A DNA stretch of 64,000 bases from Batillaria attramentaria (Eukaryota > Mollusca > Gastropoda > Batillariidae). Position 1 is the stretch's first letter. Each line of letters opens with the position of its first letter. The stretch covers positions 442,501-506,500 of the forward strand of contig JACVVK020000438.1 in NCBI GenBank assembly GCA_018292915.2, given 5' to 3'. The notes below the pieces were generated by a model that was not told the origin of the DNA, made no database searches, and saw only the letters and a program-made list of their open reading frames with translations. Made by a program: the position numbers and the translations under genes. Positions 21,686 to 33,977 of this stretch are shown one piece after another.

Positions 21686-22195
21686 TTGACTGTGTACTGT
21701 AGCAACACCCGGTCTGTGTTCACGTGAAGGGTGACCGTTGAGCGTGTCCAGCGCACTAATCTTGTTCCATAAACACCTAATCCTCCATGCGCCATGCAGC
21801 TGCACACTTCTCACTGTCCGTAACTCGTCACGCGTTGTACCATACGTGTAGGCGACGACTTAATCCTAATCACGATAATCCACTTCATGTTCTTACCTGG
21901 TTAATCCTCACTCGGTGCCGGCTTTACCTGACTAATGTTCTGTTTAGTTAGCGTAGTGTGACACTATTCCGCCATGATTACCGTCAATCACTGTGGACCA
22001 AAACTGTGCTTTCTGACGTCAGTCACTGTCTACACTATGTGTAATCAACTCACTTCTACAATTCATATCGTCACCGCCCCGAATACATGAAACGGGTTGT
22101 TAAAATAATGAGTTTTGTGTAATGTTTCCCATCAGTTGTATGTAGTGTAAACAAAGACCGTATTATCTACGGTCTTTGGTGTAAAGGTGTGACTA

Positions 22196-22432
22196 CGGGT
22201 TGCCAACAGGTTGTGAGTGGTGTAAAGCTTTGAAATGTTGGCTGACAGGTTGTATGTAGTGTAAAGTTGTGAAACGTTGACAGGCTGTGTGTAGTGTAAA
22301 GTTGTGAAACGTTGACAGGTTGTGAGTGGTGTAAAGGTGTGAAACGTTGACAGGTTGTGAGTGGTGTAAAGGTGTGAAATGTTGACAGGTTGTGAGTAGT
22401 GTACTGGTTTCAAATGTTGACAGGTTGTGCAG
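22196..22432 (+). repeat. 35-bp minisatellite, about 7 units
   Basis: Units of GTTGACAGGTTGTGAGTGGT plus GTAAAGGTGTGAAAC. Confidence 0.9.
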
Positions 22433-22642
22433 GTGTTCACGATCAACACACGTCTGAGTTATGTGAACGCCTATCAACCGCTCTCATACAAGGGAAGCAA
22501 CTATACAAGAAATACTCGTAAAGTCATACATAAGTAGTGAGGTTGTTTCCCTTATCCTGGTAACCTACCAGCAGTTAAGTGTTCGGCCGTTCACTCCTCA
22601 CATCTCTCATCCTGCCCCCCCCCCCCCCCCCTCCACTCCTCA

Positions 22643-22701
<59 letters not shown>

Positions 22702-23189
22702 GCACACACATATTCCATTTTGCTCATCAATTCGGAACAAGCCTGATTTGATTCTTCACACGACAGAGTGCGTTTCGCCTCAACAAGAGAGTAGCTTCTA
22801 TAAAATGTTTATTTCGTCAAAACAGGGAATGTTATATTCCAATACACAGACTGAATGGCGACTCGCGGGCACTGGACAAACACACTGGCCGGCAATATAC
22901 AGTCAGTCTACGAGAAACTGGAAAAAATCAGGTTCAAGTGAGAAGAAGCTAAGTTGGAACATACCAGTTTTCATGGAGTTGATGGCAAGAAGAAGGAAGA
23001 AGAAACATACAAACACGAACTTGTCAGTGTCTGCTCGCGTGTCATTCAGGGTACATAACCCCTTTATCAACGCCGCTAGGTGGCAGTTCAAACTACACTG
23101 TTGAAGTACACTAATGATGATGTTAGACAATGTACAAGACACGCGCTGTAACAATGACCTGCTGAGCGGCTGGTAAGTGTGCGTGCTTA

Positions 23190-23242
23190 AGGGTTTAACG
23201 TCATTTCCGCCACATTTGGGTGACGTCACAGAGGGGCAAAGA
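23190..23242 (-). mobile_element. SINE-A 3' tail fragment
   Basis: GGGTTTAACGTCATTTCCGC and GGGTGACGTCA. Diverged. Confidence 0.5.
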
Positions 23243-24599
23243 GGGAAAGGCCAGCACAAATGTTTCGCGTAAAGTCAATTCATAATCAAAAACATCAAGT
23301 CAGCCTACACCTACTTCTGTGTTCAATACGTACTGCAGAAAACCATGTCGACGACTGGTGTGAAAAAAAGTGAGAATAGCAAACTAGCCTGGAAAGGATT
23401 GTACGTGCATAACTGTGTATTAATATGATGGAAAAAGCCCAGTTAAAAGTCCATGGAATCCATTTCAAGTTCTCACAAAGACTTTGTCATTTTAAATGTG
23501 ATTTACCAAAACACATCATAGTAACACTGATAACCCGAACAAATGTCGTGGTAAGCGGGCTAACCCTTACAAAACTCAGGTTAACTTTACTTGCCGGCAA
23601 AGCATTCACGGTAACACTGATAGTTCGAACAACGTTCGCGGTAACACTGATAAGCCGAACATACACTGTGGTAACTGCAAGACTGAGCAACACAAACTGT
23701 CCGGCTGCAGTGCAGACAATAAACAGCTCGTTATACACGTATAATACAAAATGTGTGAACTGTCTTTCATATGCAGCGCAATGTCTTATTATCGTGCTGT
23801 TTCTCCACGTATCTCACAAGTTATCAAGGCGGGCTGGCTCCTAATTTCCATATCAGGTTCGCGAGGTGTTTTAAGGCCGATGAAGGTGGAGAGGGGACAC
23901 AACTGTGGTGTTTGATCCCAGGCCTGCTGACTTCCCCTTATTTATCATCAGACCGAAAGGTAAAATAATGTTGATGGACGACAATAACAGAAAACTTGAA
24001 TGGTCAACCTAAAACTGTGGGCTAATGTTAGGGCAAACAGACGGAATGGTTGTACCTGGAGAGAGTTAGAACTTGATCGGATAACTGTAGACTGAAGGTA
24101 TCAGGAAAAAGGACATTTCACTGGAGATTGAATAAGTACCGGAACAAAGTGTGAATACATCTAACCAAAAGCACCTACAGGCAATCACGCATAATTATAT
24201 ACATGTTATGTCAATCAATACTCGAAAGACGGAGTGTATGTATCGGTAGATAATAATCAATGTACATGATACATGACAAGAAACAAAACCAACCAGCAAA
24301 ACAAGCGACAAAGCAAACCTGAAGACATGGAGTGTTGGACAACAGGTAGAGTGACCTAGTGACCACGTGACATGATGTGCCAGACAAGCATCAGGAATTA
24401 GAATGAGAGTAAAACAGACGGCATTTTACACTGTCAACATAATTATGTTGTTCACAACCAGAAAATCCCAAACATTGCCACACAGTAGTGGACGGTAGAC
24501 GCTTCAAGAAAACCTGGGAAACTGAGAGGAGAGGGTGGGAGAAGGGTAGGGGTGAGGAGGGGGGGGGGGAGCTTTAGGGACGTACATGGCGACCCCTTA

Positions 24600-24701
24600 C
24601 ACACACACACACACACACACACTCTCTCTCTCTCTCTCTCTCTCTCTCTGGCCGATGGCCAAAATCTTCTACCGTTGAAAAATAAAGGTTTGTCATTGTT
24701 T

Positions 24702-24734
<33 letters not shown>

Positions 24735-24736
24735 AG
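24600..24736. repeat. (CA)n(CT)n and a separate (CT)n microsatellite
   Basis: Two tracts at 24600-24650 and 24706-24736. Confidence 0.9.
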
Positions 24737-25014
24737 AAGCAAACAGAACCGTGTTTTCCAACTGTTTCCTAACTAAAGTAGCTATTTCCTGTGGATACGC
24801 CAACCTTGTGTAAAATAAAAATATAAAAGAAAACTGGCTGGACAGACAATCTACACAAACAAGGACAACAACAAGAACCACATGATGAATCATGTTGTGC
24901 ACCATCCCCATCTTTCCCCATCACTAATCATGTGCATCTTTCCCCATCACTAATCATGTGCATCTTTCACCCGCATTAGTGTCACTTACTGTATTTCCTG
25001 ATGAGACGATGTAT

Positions 25015-25045
<31 letters not shown>

Positions 25046-26092
25046 GGAACAAGATGAACAACAACAAAAATAATAACCACTATAATAAAATTAACAAACC
25101 CAAAACAACAAAATGAAGATCGTCCCGTTAGAACATTTGCCATTACCATTAAACATTCAGTTTTCCATTACTTAAAAAAAAAAAAAAAAAAAAAACCTGA
25201 CTAGGCCAAGACGCGGACCCTGTGGTAAGGCCACATCACTTTGTGTACGACAGACATGTAAACCATCTTAATGCCACCAGTGTGTACTTACAGGAAATGC
25301 AAACGACCCTGTGAAATCCATTTTAAAAAATTCCGCATAAAAATACGGTAGGAGTCTGTTTCTAAAAATAAATACACAATGACGTCACGTGTGTCTGACC
25401 TTATGTGTAGGACAAAAGCCACAGGCACTCTGCCCGATACGATCTACACATTAGAGTGACGTCATTGTGCAACATTAGGGTCATTATGCATGCTTCACTA
25501 ACTCGAACCGCGATAACGTGAACTACTTCCCTCTAGCAATGCTTGTGCCCGCTCTTCTGGTGGATATAAAAAAAAAATGACACGTTACAGTCACGTGACT
25601 AAAACTAGACTAGCTCAAGATCTTGGGATCGTATTTATAGTGCAGTCACCAAACACGTACATACTAACGTACAGAAGCCTGTGTTCTATCAAATGACAGC
25701 ATTACAATAACTTACAACATACTGTTTAACACTGTTCATAGGCTCCATATGTTGTGTGATAAAAACCCTTCCTTTGATACACGTCAACAAACATTCACCA
25801 CACACACTGGGCTCGGTCGCGCCCTGTATATTAAACTTTTACTTTAAAAAAAAAAAAAACATTCAAGATCCTCCAATCAAAAGAAAACAAACTGGACTAT
25901 GACTTGTTCGTTGCTAATCGTCCTTGACCTGCTGCTCTAGATCTAGAAGACTGGGTGACAATTCATTGACATCAAAACGTACAATGACGATCACGTGATG
26001 CTGGACAATCACGGACACCAATAACAAGGGAGCAAAGTCACGTGACAGAACAAAGAAAGTTAACTAGGCATTGTTTACACGCGGGTGGGCTG

Positions 26093-26132
26093 GATGCGTG
26101 TCTGAGGGTTTAACGTCCTTTTCCACCACATA
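26093..26132 (-). mobile_element. SINE-A 3' tail fragment
   Basis: GGGTTTAACGTCCTTTTCCA then CCACATA, with a G/T-rich lead. Confidence 0.6.
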
Positions 26133-26531
26133 AAAATTATGGTACACACAGGCGCGGACACTTGCGAAGAGTAGGCCTATACACTTGACCTGAATACAAA
26201 TGAAAAGTGTAGAACTGTACTTTGTTATCATAGTCCGGGACGCTCAAACAAACACGCACATAAAACCAAAACCAAAAGTCAAGTCAATATACAAGTATTG
26301 AGGAATGTCACGTGACATGTGACGTAAATGCAATGGCGCCAAGCATGAGCTTGTGAAGGTCAAGGTCAGAATTATACCAAGCTAACAGTGATACGAATTA
26401 ATATGTAATGGTATGGAAACACGACCAAGAACACAACATTCAGCCATGTTCAAGCCCCAACGGAAGTGACGTATCTCTTTTGTCACATTGTTGGACATTC
26501 GTGAAACGCTGTGCATGTAGCACGCGCGATG

Positions 26532-26704
26532 AAACCAGACGACAATGCTAAAACTATACAGTATGTCTGACTGGGAACCAGACGACAATGCTAAAACTAT
26601 ACAGTATGTCTGACTGGGAACCAGACGACAATGCTAAAACTATACAGTATGTCTGACTGGGAACCAGACGACAATGCTAAAACTATACAGTATGTCTGAC
26701 TGGG
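26532..26704 (+). repeat. 43-bp minisatellite, four units
   Basis: Identical units AACCAGACGACAATGCTAAA plus ACTATACAGTATGTCTGACTGGG split here in two parts. Confidence 0.95.
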
Positions 26705-26899
26705 ATTCATATTTATCTTCCATTCAACCAATTTACAACGTACTGTGTCGACCATGTGGCAGCTTCCCTACATGATGACCGGAAAGAAACGTAAAATGTC
26801 GATTGTAAAGAAGATGGTGAATATAACAATAGGAACGTCCAGGTCACACTTCCTGATTTGCAAGCAACCATCAGACGAACACACAATCCATCGGCCATC

Positions 26900-26933
26900 C
26901 TCTCTCTCTCTCTCTCTCTCTCTCTGGGACGCA

Positions 26934-26998
<65 letters not shown>
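26900..26998. repeat. (CT)n(GCAC)n(CA)n compound microsatellite
   Basis: Three adjoining simple tracts. Confidence 0.95.
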
Positions 26999-27001
<3 letters not shown>

Positions 27002-27478
27002 TCTCTGCGGAGTTTCTGATCAGTCATGTAGAATCTGTCAGATCACGTGATGAAACACTGCGACACAGTATCCGTTGACGGAAGCTTCAGACACAATTCT
27101 GTCGTCATAGAAACAGTCTGTAGTTCACGTGCACTCCTTTCCAATCGCAAACTGGCAAATACTTGAAACAAACGCTTATTCTATCGTACACCAGACAGTT
27201 TCTATAGCCGCTTGATCCGTAGCAGCACATTGTCATGTACACAAAGCCTGGCTGGCTCACTGGCTACGACATTCAAGTCAAAGAAAGGCACTCGTGGTGT
27301 TTACGGACGTTTGGAAACTGCATGCTTTTAACACTCATCACTCGAGTGTTGTCGTTTCCAGACTCGCACAACTCTCTACAGCACGTTCACTTCCTCTCCA
27401 CTAAACCACCAATGACAATCACGCTTGCTTCAACTTACAGTCTACATTTTTTCCCCACATCATCTTTCTTTTAAAAAC

Positions 27479-27563
27479 CTCTCCCTAAGCGCCGTGAGCA
27501 CTCAGTTTGGGTGGAGCCGTGCGCTATATCAAGTCTCCATCATCATCATCATCATCATCATCT
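27479..27563 (+). mobile_element. L2/CR1-like LINE 3' end with (ATC)n
   Basis: AAGCGCCGTGAGCACTCAGT and an (ATC)n tail, the same 3' UTR type as the LINE at 11196 in the opposite orientation. Confidence 0.65.
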
Positions 27564-28179
27564 TTCGCAAAACGTACCTGGCGACTCTGCCCATACATCA
27601 ACTTCACCTTTCACATCCAGTGTCACGCTCGGATCACTCAATCAGCTGCTTGAATGTTAATTTACAGTCCTTTTCTTTCCCATAACCCATCAGCGTTTCG
27701 GAGACTTCATCACATGACATTCGGCCAGAAAAGTAAGTCTGACACAATGGAACATTCCCGAGAACAAGGCTCCTTTCGTTTTAAAAAAAACAACAACAAC
27801 ATTTTCTCCGATCCACAGATTTATGATGAATGAATTTATGTGCACCATAACCGTATGCCCTTGTCACTTACACAAGCCAAAGCCCTAAACAGCAAACAAC
27901 CACAGCAAGACATCATTATTATCAGTGACGACTTGGCGCCAACCAACACAAGCGTGTACCGTGTCCCATCACACTGGTGAATGTATATATACATCATCCT
28001 GGAGCAGTAACAACTACAGCACGCTTCCCTCGTGTCGCTGACCACCTTGTACTCCCAGACGGTCACGTGACAAAAACAGCAGCTTTCCACAATCTCCACA
28101 ATGTTCCAGTCACTGAAGAACATCTCCTTCCGGCTGACGTCAGTCATGTTCTGTCTTACTCATTAGTGTTTGGTTTTCG

Positions 28180-28185
28180 TTTATT
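28180..28185 (-). terminator. Poly(A) signal AATAAA for G5
   Basis: Minus-strand AATAAA 250 bp after the G5 stop. Confidence 0.55.
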
Positions 28186-28434
28186 ACTGATCAACAGCCG
28201 ATACGTCACAAACACTTCTCCTATTGGTCCGCAGTTATATATGATGTCATTGGTGATGAAAGTGGTGATTTCATGTGGTGATGACGTCACTACCTGAAGA
28301 ACGAGATTCAGACACAGACCCTGAGGGAAGAGTACTCAAGCGTAACAGCATTTGCACATACACGCACCATCTTCACACCTCCCAAACACACTGCTTGCGT
28401 AAGTGATGCATAAATGCATGTTCTGACGTCATGG

Positions 28435-28517
28435 CTACCAGGTCATGTGATTCGCTAGTAATGCCGCCACGAGTGACGTCATCATGACTACGAGTGCTGG
28501 CGTGGAGCTTGAGGCAT
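28435..28517 (-). CDS. G5 exon 5, hydrophobic C terminus
   Basis: Acceptor GTTTTTTTCAG, phase 1. D-A-S-S-S-T-P then LVVMMTSLVAALLA, ending H-M-T-W and TAG. Confidence 0.75.
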
Positions 28518-28587
28518 CTGAAAAAAACAAACAAGAAAAATCTTGAACGATTGCCAGTTTAAACGAAACAAGGCAGTGTATGTGCGT

Positions 28588-28681
<94 letters not shown>

Positions 28682-28806
28682 GGGAGGGAGGGAGAGAGAG
28701 AGAGAGTTGAAACTGAAAAGGAAAGAACAAGCGGTGCACTTTATACAATGAGGATGAATGCAACAAAATAAAATAAAAACGCACTGGAAGCAAGCACACA
28801 CACACG

Positions 28807-28870
<64 letters not shown>

Positions 28871-29280
28871 GACATCATACGCATTCATCCCCACCACCAC
28901 CACCACATCATCATCATCAACAAGAACAACGACGACAACGAGGCTAAAGATGGCGATGATGCGTGATGAGTCACCTGCGCCAGAGCGTGAATAATGAACA
29001 CGACCAAGTCCGTAACCTGAACCATAGCGACGACAGTCCATCTCGTCTGTCCCATCACTACACTGTACCGTCCCATCACACCGTGACGACTTGGACACAC
29101 ACATCACCTTGTTGTCACACATCACCATGCCGTCGTGACGACACTGTGACAGGTTGAAGTTGGGTGGCACCGCTACAACACAAAGGAAAAAATAATATAA
29201 ATAATTTTGGATTTTTTTTTTAAACGGAGAAATGCACATAGACAGACATACAATGAGACAGACGACAACAAACCACAAAA

Positions 29281-29344
<64 letters not shown>

Positions 29345-32300
29345 TTAAAGTTCGGCACCATGGCCGCAACCAACAGGAAAAATAAAATGAATTTTTAAGA
29401 CAGAAAAAAAAATCATGCCGCAGGACATAATTAGCAAAATGGGGAGAAGTCTGTATTTTCCGATATTCGACAAAAATAGAAACAGAAAGATCCCCTCAGG
29501 GCAAATTCTTGCCAACAGAAAAAGGGAAACTTAAAGTGCATTTGTAATTATGTACGTTCCATGGTATGTCGAGTAGGACATTGTGAAGGAGGTGCAGAAA
29601 GGAAGAGCATATGATGTCATAGCGTTTCTGACAATCCTACACAGGTTTGTACACTGAGAGCAAGTAAACATTTCTAAAGCAGGTTCAGAAAATCTGAATG
29701 AAATTAAAGAGCATATGACTCACAATGATATTTTCGGGGGAGGGGAGGGGGGGGGGTACACTACACAGGTGAATCTATCAGGTTGAGTAACGTTCCGGGA
29801 GAGAAAAACATGTTGCACCAGTCAGAAACTGGTCTAATGAAAGGTTTCACCGAAAACCAAAAACCACATCAAGTCGTCTAGCTAAGACACAGAACAGAAA
29901 GGACTGTGTAAAGGACTGTGTAAAGGACTATGTAAAGGACTGTGCAAAGGACTGTCTGAAGGACTGTGTAAAGGACTGCGTAAAGGACTGTGTAAAAGAC
30001 TGTCTGAAGGACTGTGTAAAGGACTGTGTAAAAGACTGTAGAAAGGACTGTAGAAAGGACTGTAGAAAGGACTGTGTAAAGGACTGTAGAAAGGACTGTG
30101 TAAAGGACTGTAGAAAGGACTGTAGAAATGACTGTAGAAAGGACTGTAGAAAGGACTGTGTAAAGGACTGTAGAAAGGACTGTGTAAAGGACTGTAGAAA
30201 GGACTGGGTAAAGGACTGTAGAAAGGACTGTGTAAAGGACTGTGTAAAGGACTGTGTAAAGGACTGTAGAAAGGACTGTGTAAAGGACTGTAGAAAGAAC
30301 TGTGTAAAGGGCTGTAGAAAAAACTGTGTAAAGGACTGTGTAAAGGACTGTAGAAAGGACTGTGTAAAGGACTGTGTAGAGGACTGTGTAAAGGACTGTA
30401 GAAAGGACTCTGTAAAGGACTGTAGAAAGGACTGTGTAAAGGACTGTGTAAAGGGCTGTGTAAAGCGCTGTGTAAAGGGCTGTGTAAAGGACTGCGTAAA
30501 GGACCGTGTAAAGGACTGTAGAAAGGACTGTGTAAAAGACTGTAGAAAGGACTGTGTAAAGGACTGTAGAAAGGACTGTGTAAAGGATTGTAGAAAGGAT
30601 TGTATAAAGGACTGTATAATGTACTGTATAAAGGACTGTAGAAGGACTGTGTAAAGGACTGTAGAAAGGACTGTGTAAAGGACTGTGTAAAGGACTGTGC
30701 AAAGGACTGTGTAAATGGCTGTAGAAAGGACTGTAGAAAAGGCTGCAGAAAGGGCTGTGAAAAGGACTGTAGAAAGGACTGTGTAAAGGACTGTGTAAAG
30801 GACTGTGTAAAGGACTGTGTAAAGGATTGTAAAAGGAGTGTATAAATGACTGTAGAAAGGACTGTAGAAGGACTGTGTAAAGGACTGTATAAAGGACTGT
30901 GTAAAGGACTGTGCAAAGGACTGTGCAAAGGGCTGTAGAAAGGACTGTAGAAAGGACTAGGGACTGTAGAAAGTGAGTGAGTGAGTGAGTTTTTAGGGCT
31001 TAAAGCCGCGCAAGCCACAAAGACTAATTCGCGGCTGAGTGTGCCTGCACTACATGGAAAAAAAACACCAAAAATGTAACGTTGGACAAAGGATGCAAAC
31101 TGGTCTACGGGGCAATATAAACCTAGGACATGCAGGAGACGCTGCACCTTCATGCTAATTTATCGAACTCCCGATTACAAAAAAACGTAGAAAACAAATA
31201 ACAATTACAACTAGGTAAAACAAAGATAAATACCAAGCGCATATACAGCAAATATTGCAACTCATCATCTCTAGGGACTGTAGAAAGGACTGTAGAAAGG
31301 ACTGTAGAAGGGACTGTAGAAAGGACTGTAGAAAGGATTGTATAAAGGAGTGTATACAGGACTGTGTGGTGAAGGATGAAGGCGACTCACGTGGACATGG
31401 TAACGTCTTGCACTCCTCCTCGTCATACTTGTGACCTTCACATTCATTACCGCCGTTAGAGGGTGGGGGGTTGTTACAGTCACGATGACGTTTCCTGACT
31501 CCCCCTCCACACGCCACCGTACACTGCCCCCACATCCCCCACTCCGACCACGACCCGTTTTCTGTAACAAAAACAACGCTCAGATAAACACAACAAAAAC
31601 AAATGTTTCAATGACAAGGACGTATGTTACAATCTGTCTTTTCTCCGCACTACAAAAATTGGGTTCTTCTTCGATCAGCATCAAGACTGTTCCTATGTCA
31701 CAGTCCGGATCGGCCACCAGGGTTCTTGTATCAGGTTCAATCCGTTCATGGTTCTTCAAACAAAACTAATCTGAGTTCTTCGAACATCAAGACGAGGTGC
31801 CTACGTTCAACAGGACCAGTCAGTGTTTCCTGTGATCGACATGAGTTTGTAAGACTCAGTCTCAACAACAAGTCTTCACACGTCTAAGTGAGTTGCTTTA
31901 TACAGTCATACAGTCTACTCACGGGGACAGACAGATAGTTGAGGACCATACAGTCATACAGTCTACTCACGGGGACAGGCAGATAGTTGAGGACAATACA
32001 GTCATACAGTCTACTCACGGGGACAGGGCAGATAGTTGAGGACAATACAGTCATACAGTCTACTCACGGGGACAGGCAGACAGTTGAGGACAATACAGTC
32101 ATACAGTCTACTCACGGGGACAGGCAGATAGTTGAGGACCATACAGTCATACAGTCTACTCACGGGGACAGGCAGATAGTTGAGGACAATACAGTCATAC
32201 AGTCTACTCACGGGGACAGGCAGATAGTTGAGGACAATACAGTCATACAGTCTACTCACGGGGACAGGCAGACAGTTGAGGACAATACAGTCATAACAGT

Positions 32301-33212
32301 CTACTCACGGGGACAGGCAGATAGTTGAGGACCATACAGTCATACAGTCTACTCACGGGACAGGCAGATAGTTGAGGACAATACAGTCATACAGTCTACT
32401 CACGGGGACAGGCAGATAGTTGAGGACAATACAGTCATACAGTCTACTCACGGGGACAGGCAGACAGTTGAGGACAATACAGTCATGCAGTCTACTCACG
32501 GGGACAGGCAGATAGTTGAGGACAATACAGTCATAAAGTCTACTCACGGGGACAGGCCTGCTGGAAGCACGAGTATTGTTCCGTGTTGGTGTAGGGGTTT
32601 TCCAGTGGTTGCTCCCCCTGCCCCGTCAGCCACTCCCTCCACCGGGTCTGTATGCCCATGTCACATGACTTGGAACAGCCAGACAACGGGCTCCATTCTC
32701 CCCAACCACCGGTCGACCGCCCCTGCCCTGTCGAACCTGTAACAAGCACGGCCATTGGTTGTTAGACTTCAAAGAAATTCTGACTGGGTCTTTTAGACCA
32801 ATCAACACTTTGATTCCAACCTACTGATTCATCACAAGACCCTATCCCAGCATCCTCCCCGCATGGAATGAAATATTGAACATACATACGATATAATTAT
32901 GTGCGCTCATGTGTACACAAAGAAGGGAAAGTCATCATGAACAAGTCTGCATGCGAATTTTGACTCGAATTCTTGAAGAAAATCCGCAATCGAATTGCTT
33001 CCCACCAGAACCAAACCCTCTACAACTATGACACTATATTCGTCCACAGGTTCACGCGAAGTTTCGTAAGTACATCAGGTATTTTGAAAATGACCACAAC
33101 CATCAATATTGTAGACACATCACAAAGACTTGACTGACTTACCATCCAAACAGAAACACAAGAGGAGGATGCTTGGCGCCAGCATCACCTTCCACAACTT
33201 GTCCATGGCCAT
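28435..33212 (-). CDS. G5: TSP1-TSP1-LDLa protein with GPI-signal-like C terminus
   Basis: Five coding exons on the minus strand: 33212-33143, 32736-32548, 31561-31391, 29172-28975, 28517-28435 (TAG). All junctions are phase 1. Total 711 nt, 236 aa. Order: signal peptide (1-23), TSP1 with W-G-E-W (about 24-86), TSP1 with W-S-E-W-G-M-W and six Cys (about 87-143), LDL-receptor class A with six Cys and CDGTVQCSDGTDE (about 144-209), and a Ser-rich, hydrophobic end with no charged residue (210-236). WxxW motifs are C-mannosylation targets. The LDLa acidic residues fit a calcium site. TSP1-TSP1-LDLa is also the front of complement C6-type proteins, but no MACPF domain follows here. The end suggests a GPI anchor or short membrane anchor. 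Likely an extracellular adhesion or recognition protein. No orthologue named. Confidence 0.87.
28590..28706. repeat. (TG)n(AG)n microsatellite
   Basis: TG tract at 28590-28660 then AG/GGGA tract, in G5 intron 4. Confidence 0.95.
28797..28868. repeat. (CA)n microsatellite
   Basis: In G5 intron 4. Confidence 0.95.
28975..29172 (-). CDS. G5 exon 4, LDLa repeat
   Basis: Acceptor TGTGTTGTAG, donor GTGACT, phases 1-1. Complete class A repeat followed by a Gly/Tyr/Ser linker. Confidence 0.9.
29285..29342. repeat. (CA)n microsatellite
   Basis: In G5 intron 3. Confidence 0.95.
29890..30973 (+). repeat. 12-bp minisatellite, about 90 units, continuing at 31271-31360
   Basis: Units alternate GACTGTGTAAAG and GACTGTAGAAAG with slips. 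In minus frames it gives Ser/Pro- or Val/Leu-rich pseudo-proteins. It lies in G5 intron 3 and is interrupted by a retroelement. Confidence 0.97.
30974..31270 (-). mobile_element. Family R retroelement, 297 bp, with 17-bp target-site duplication
   Basis: (GAGT)n tail at 30974 (3' end, minus orientation). The body is near-identical to 17390-17648. Flanked by CTAGGGACTGTAGAAAG at 30957-30973 and 31271-31287. 5' end truncated. Confidence 0.88.
31391..31561 (-). CDS. G5 exon 3, second TSP1 repeat
   Basis: Acceptor TTTGTTACAG, donor GTGAGT, phases 1-1. Canonical six-Cys TSP1 with C-T-V-A-C-G-G-G-V-R and closing L-P-C-P. Confidence 0.92.
31905..32547 (-). repeat. 48-bp minisatellite carrying copies of the TSP1 exon end and splice donor
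   Basis: About 13 units follow the real junction of G5 exon 2. On the minus strand each repeats CCTGTCCCC plus GTGAGTAGACT. One unit (about 32350) has lost one C. Confidence 0.95.
32548..32736 (-). CDS. G5 exon 2, first TSP1 repeat
   Basis: Acceptor GCTTGTTACAG, donor GTGAGT, phases 1-1. W-G-E-W-S, C-S-K-S-C, W-R, then two more Cys. Only four Cys, so this is an atypical TSP1. Confidence 0.88.
33143..33212 (-). CDS. G5 exon 1, signal peptide
   Basis: ATG read from 33212 (a second ATG at 33206). Core VMLAPSILLLCFCLDG. Donor GTAAGT, phase 1. An acceptor (GTGTTACAG, minus, just above 33218) implies an upstream 5' UTR exon. Confidence 0.82.
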
Positions 33213-33887
33213 CACTTCCTGTAACACAACACACAGTTCCCTTAACCTGGCGGCCAGACGGCGAGAACTCTCAAAGGAGTCTCAACAAATTAAACACGTT
33301 AAATAAATTTTAAGTTTTCCTAACTTTTGCAGCATTTGAAAAGCGTAATTTGCTGTCTCGCCATACTGCATAAGGAAGAGACGGCGAGACTGAAAGACAT
33401 AGTGCGGGCAAGTTTCGGTAAACCAATCTGCTTCTCATTCAAGTGACGATCCCTACTCAATTCCTTCCCTTCCCGCCTTTTTCCTGTCCCAAACTTCACC
33501 ACGTTGCCTGCGTTACGTGGGTTTCTCGCCGCCGTTAACAAACTAAAGTGCGGCAGTTGCCAATCTTTTCACACCGCCCCCCCCCCCCCCCCCCCGCTTC
33601 CCATGCAAATGAGCCGCCTGTAGTTTTATCAGTGCAGGCGTCAAGGCGCGTAACTCGGGAGCCGTGTCATCGTGAAAAGTGGCCGAACTGTGAAAGCGGG
33701 TCGATTTGGGATCGACGTTTGCACGTTTTTGTTTCACAGCTGACAAACTACAGTAACCCATGTTTGGGGGCGGGGGTAAAGGGGGGGGGAGGGGGGTGAA
33801 AGGAAGATTCGATTTTGGAAGCGGAGAATGTTAATAGCATTGTCAGACAACATAGATAATTATGACGCATACAAGCTGCACATTAAT

Positions 33888-33889
<2 letters not shown>

Positions 33890-33976
<87 letters not shown>
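33890..33976. repeat. (CT)n(CA)n microsatellite
   Basis: CT then CA tracts. Confidence 0.95.

Positions 33977-33977
<1 letters not shown>

Larger units (their letters stand above)
21686..28179. other. Intergenic stretch between G4 and G5
   Basis: No convincing exon. It holds a 35-bp minisatellite, C and G runs, CA/CT microsatellites, a degenerate GTAACACTGATA repeat at 23520-23660, AT-rich (AAC)n at 25018-25100, two A runs (25171-25195, 25846-25858), SINE tails, a 43-bp minisatellite and a LINE tail. The 139-residue frame at 23425-23844 looks repeat-derived. Confidence 0.5.

Noticed and set aside
29878..31153. Minus-strand frames of 274 and 423 residues
   Set aside because: Produced by the 12-bp minisatellite plus the family R insertion. 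Only four to six residue types dominate.
32011..32547. Minus frames repeating SRLYDCIVLNYLPVP
   Set aside because: Intronic minisatellite units. Coding only if decoy donors are used, which is unproven.
31155..32800. Complement MACPF protein
   Set aside because: The TSP1-TSP1-LDLa front fits, but no MACPF signature follows and a phase-compatible terminal exon closes the gene.
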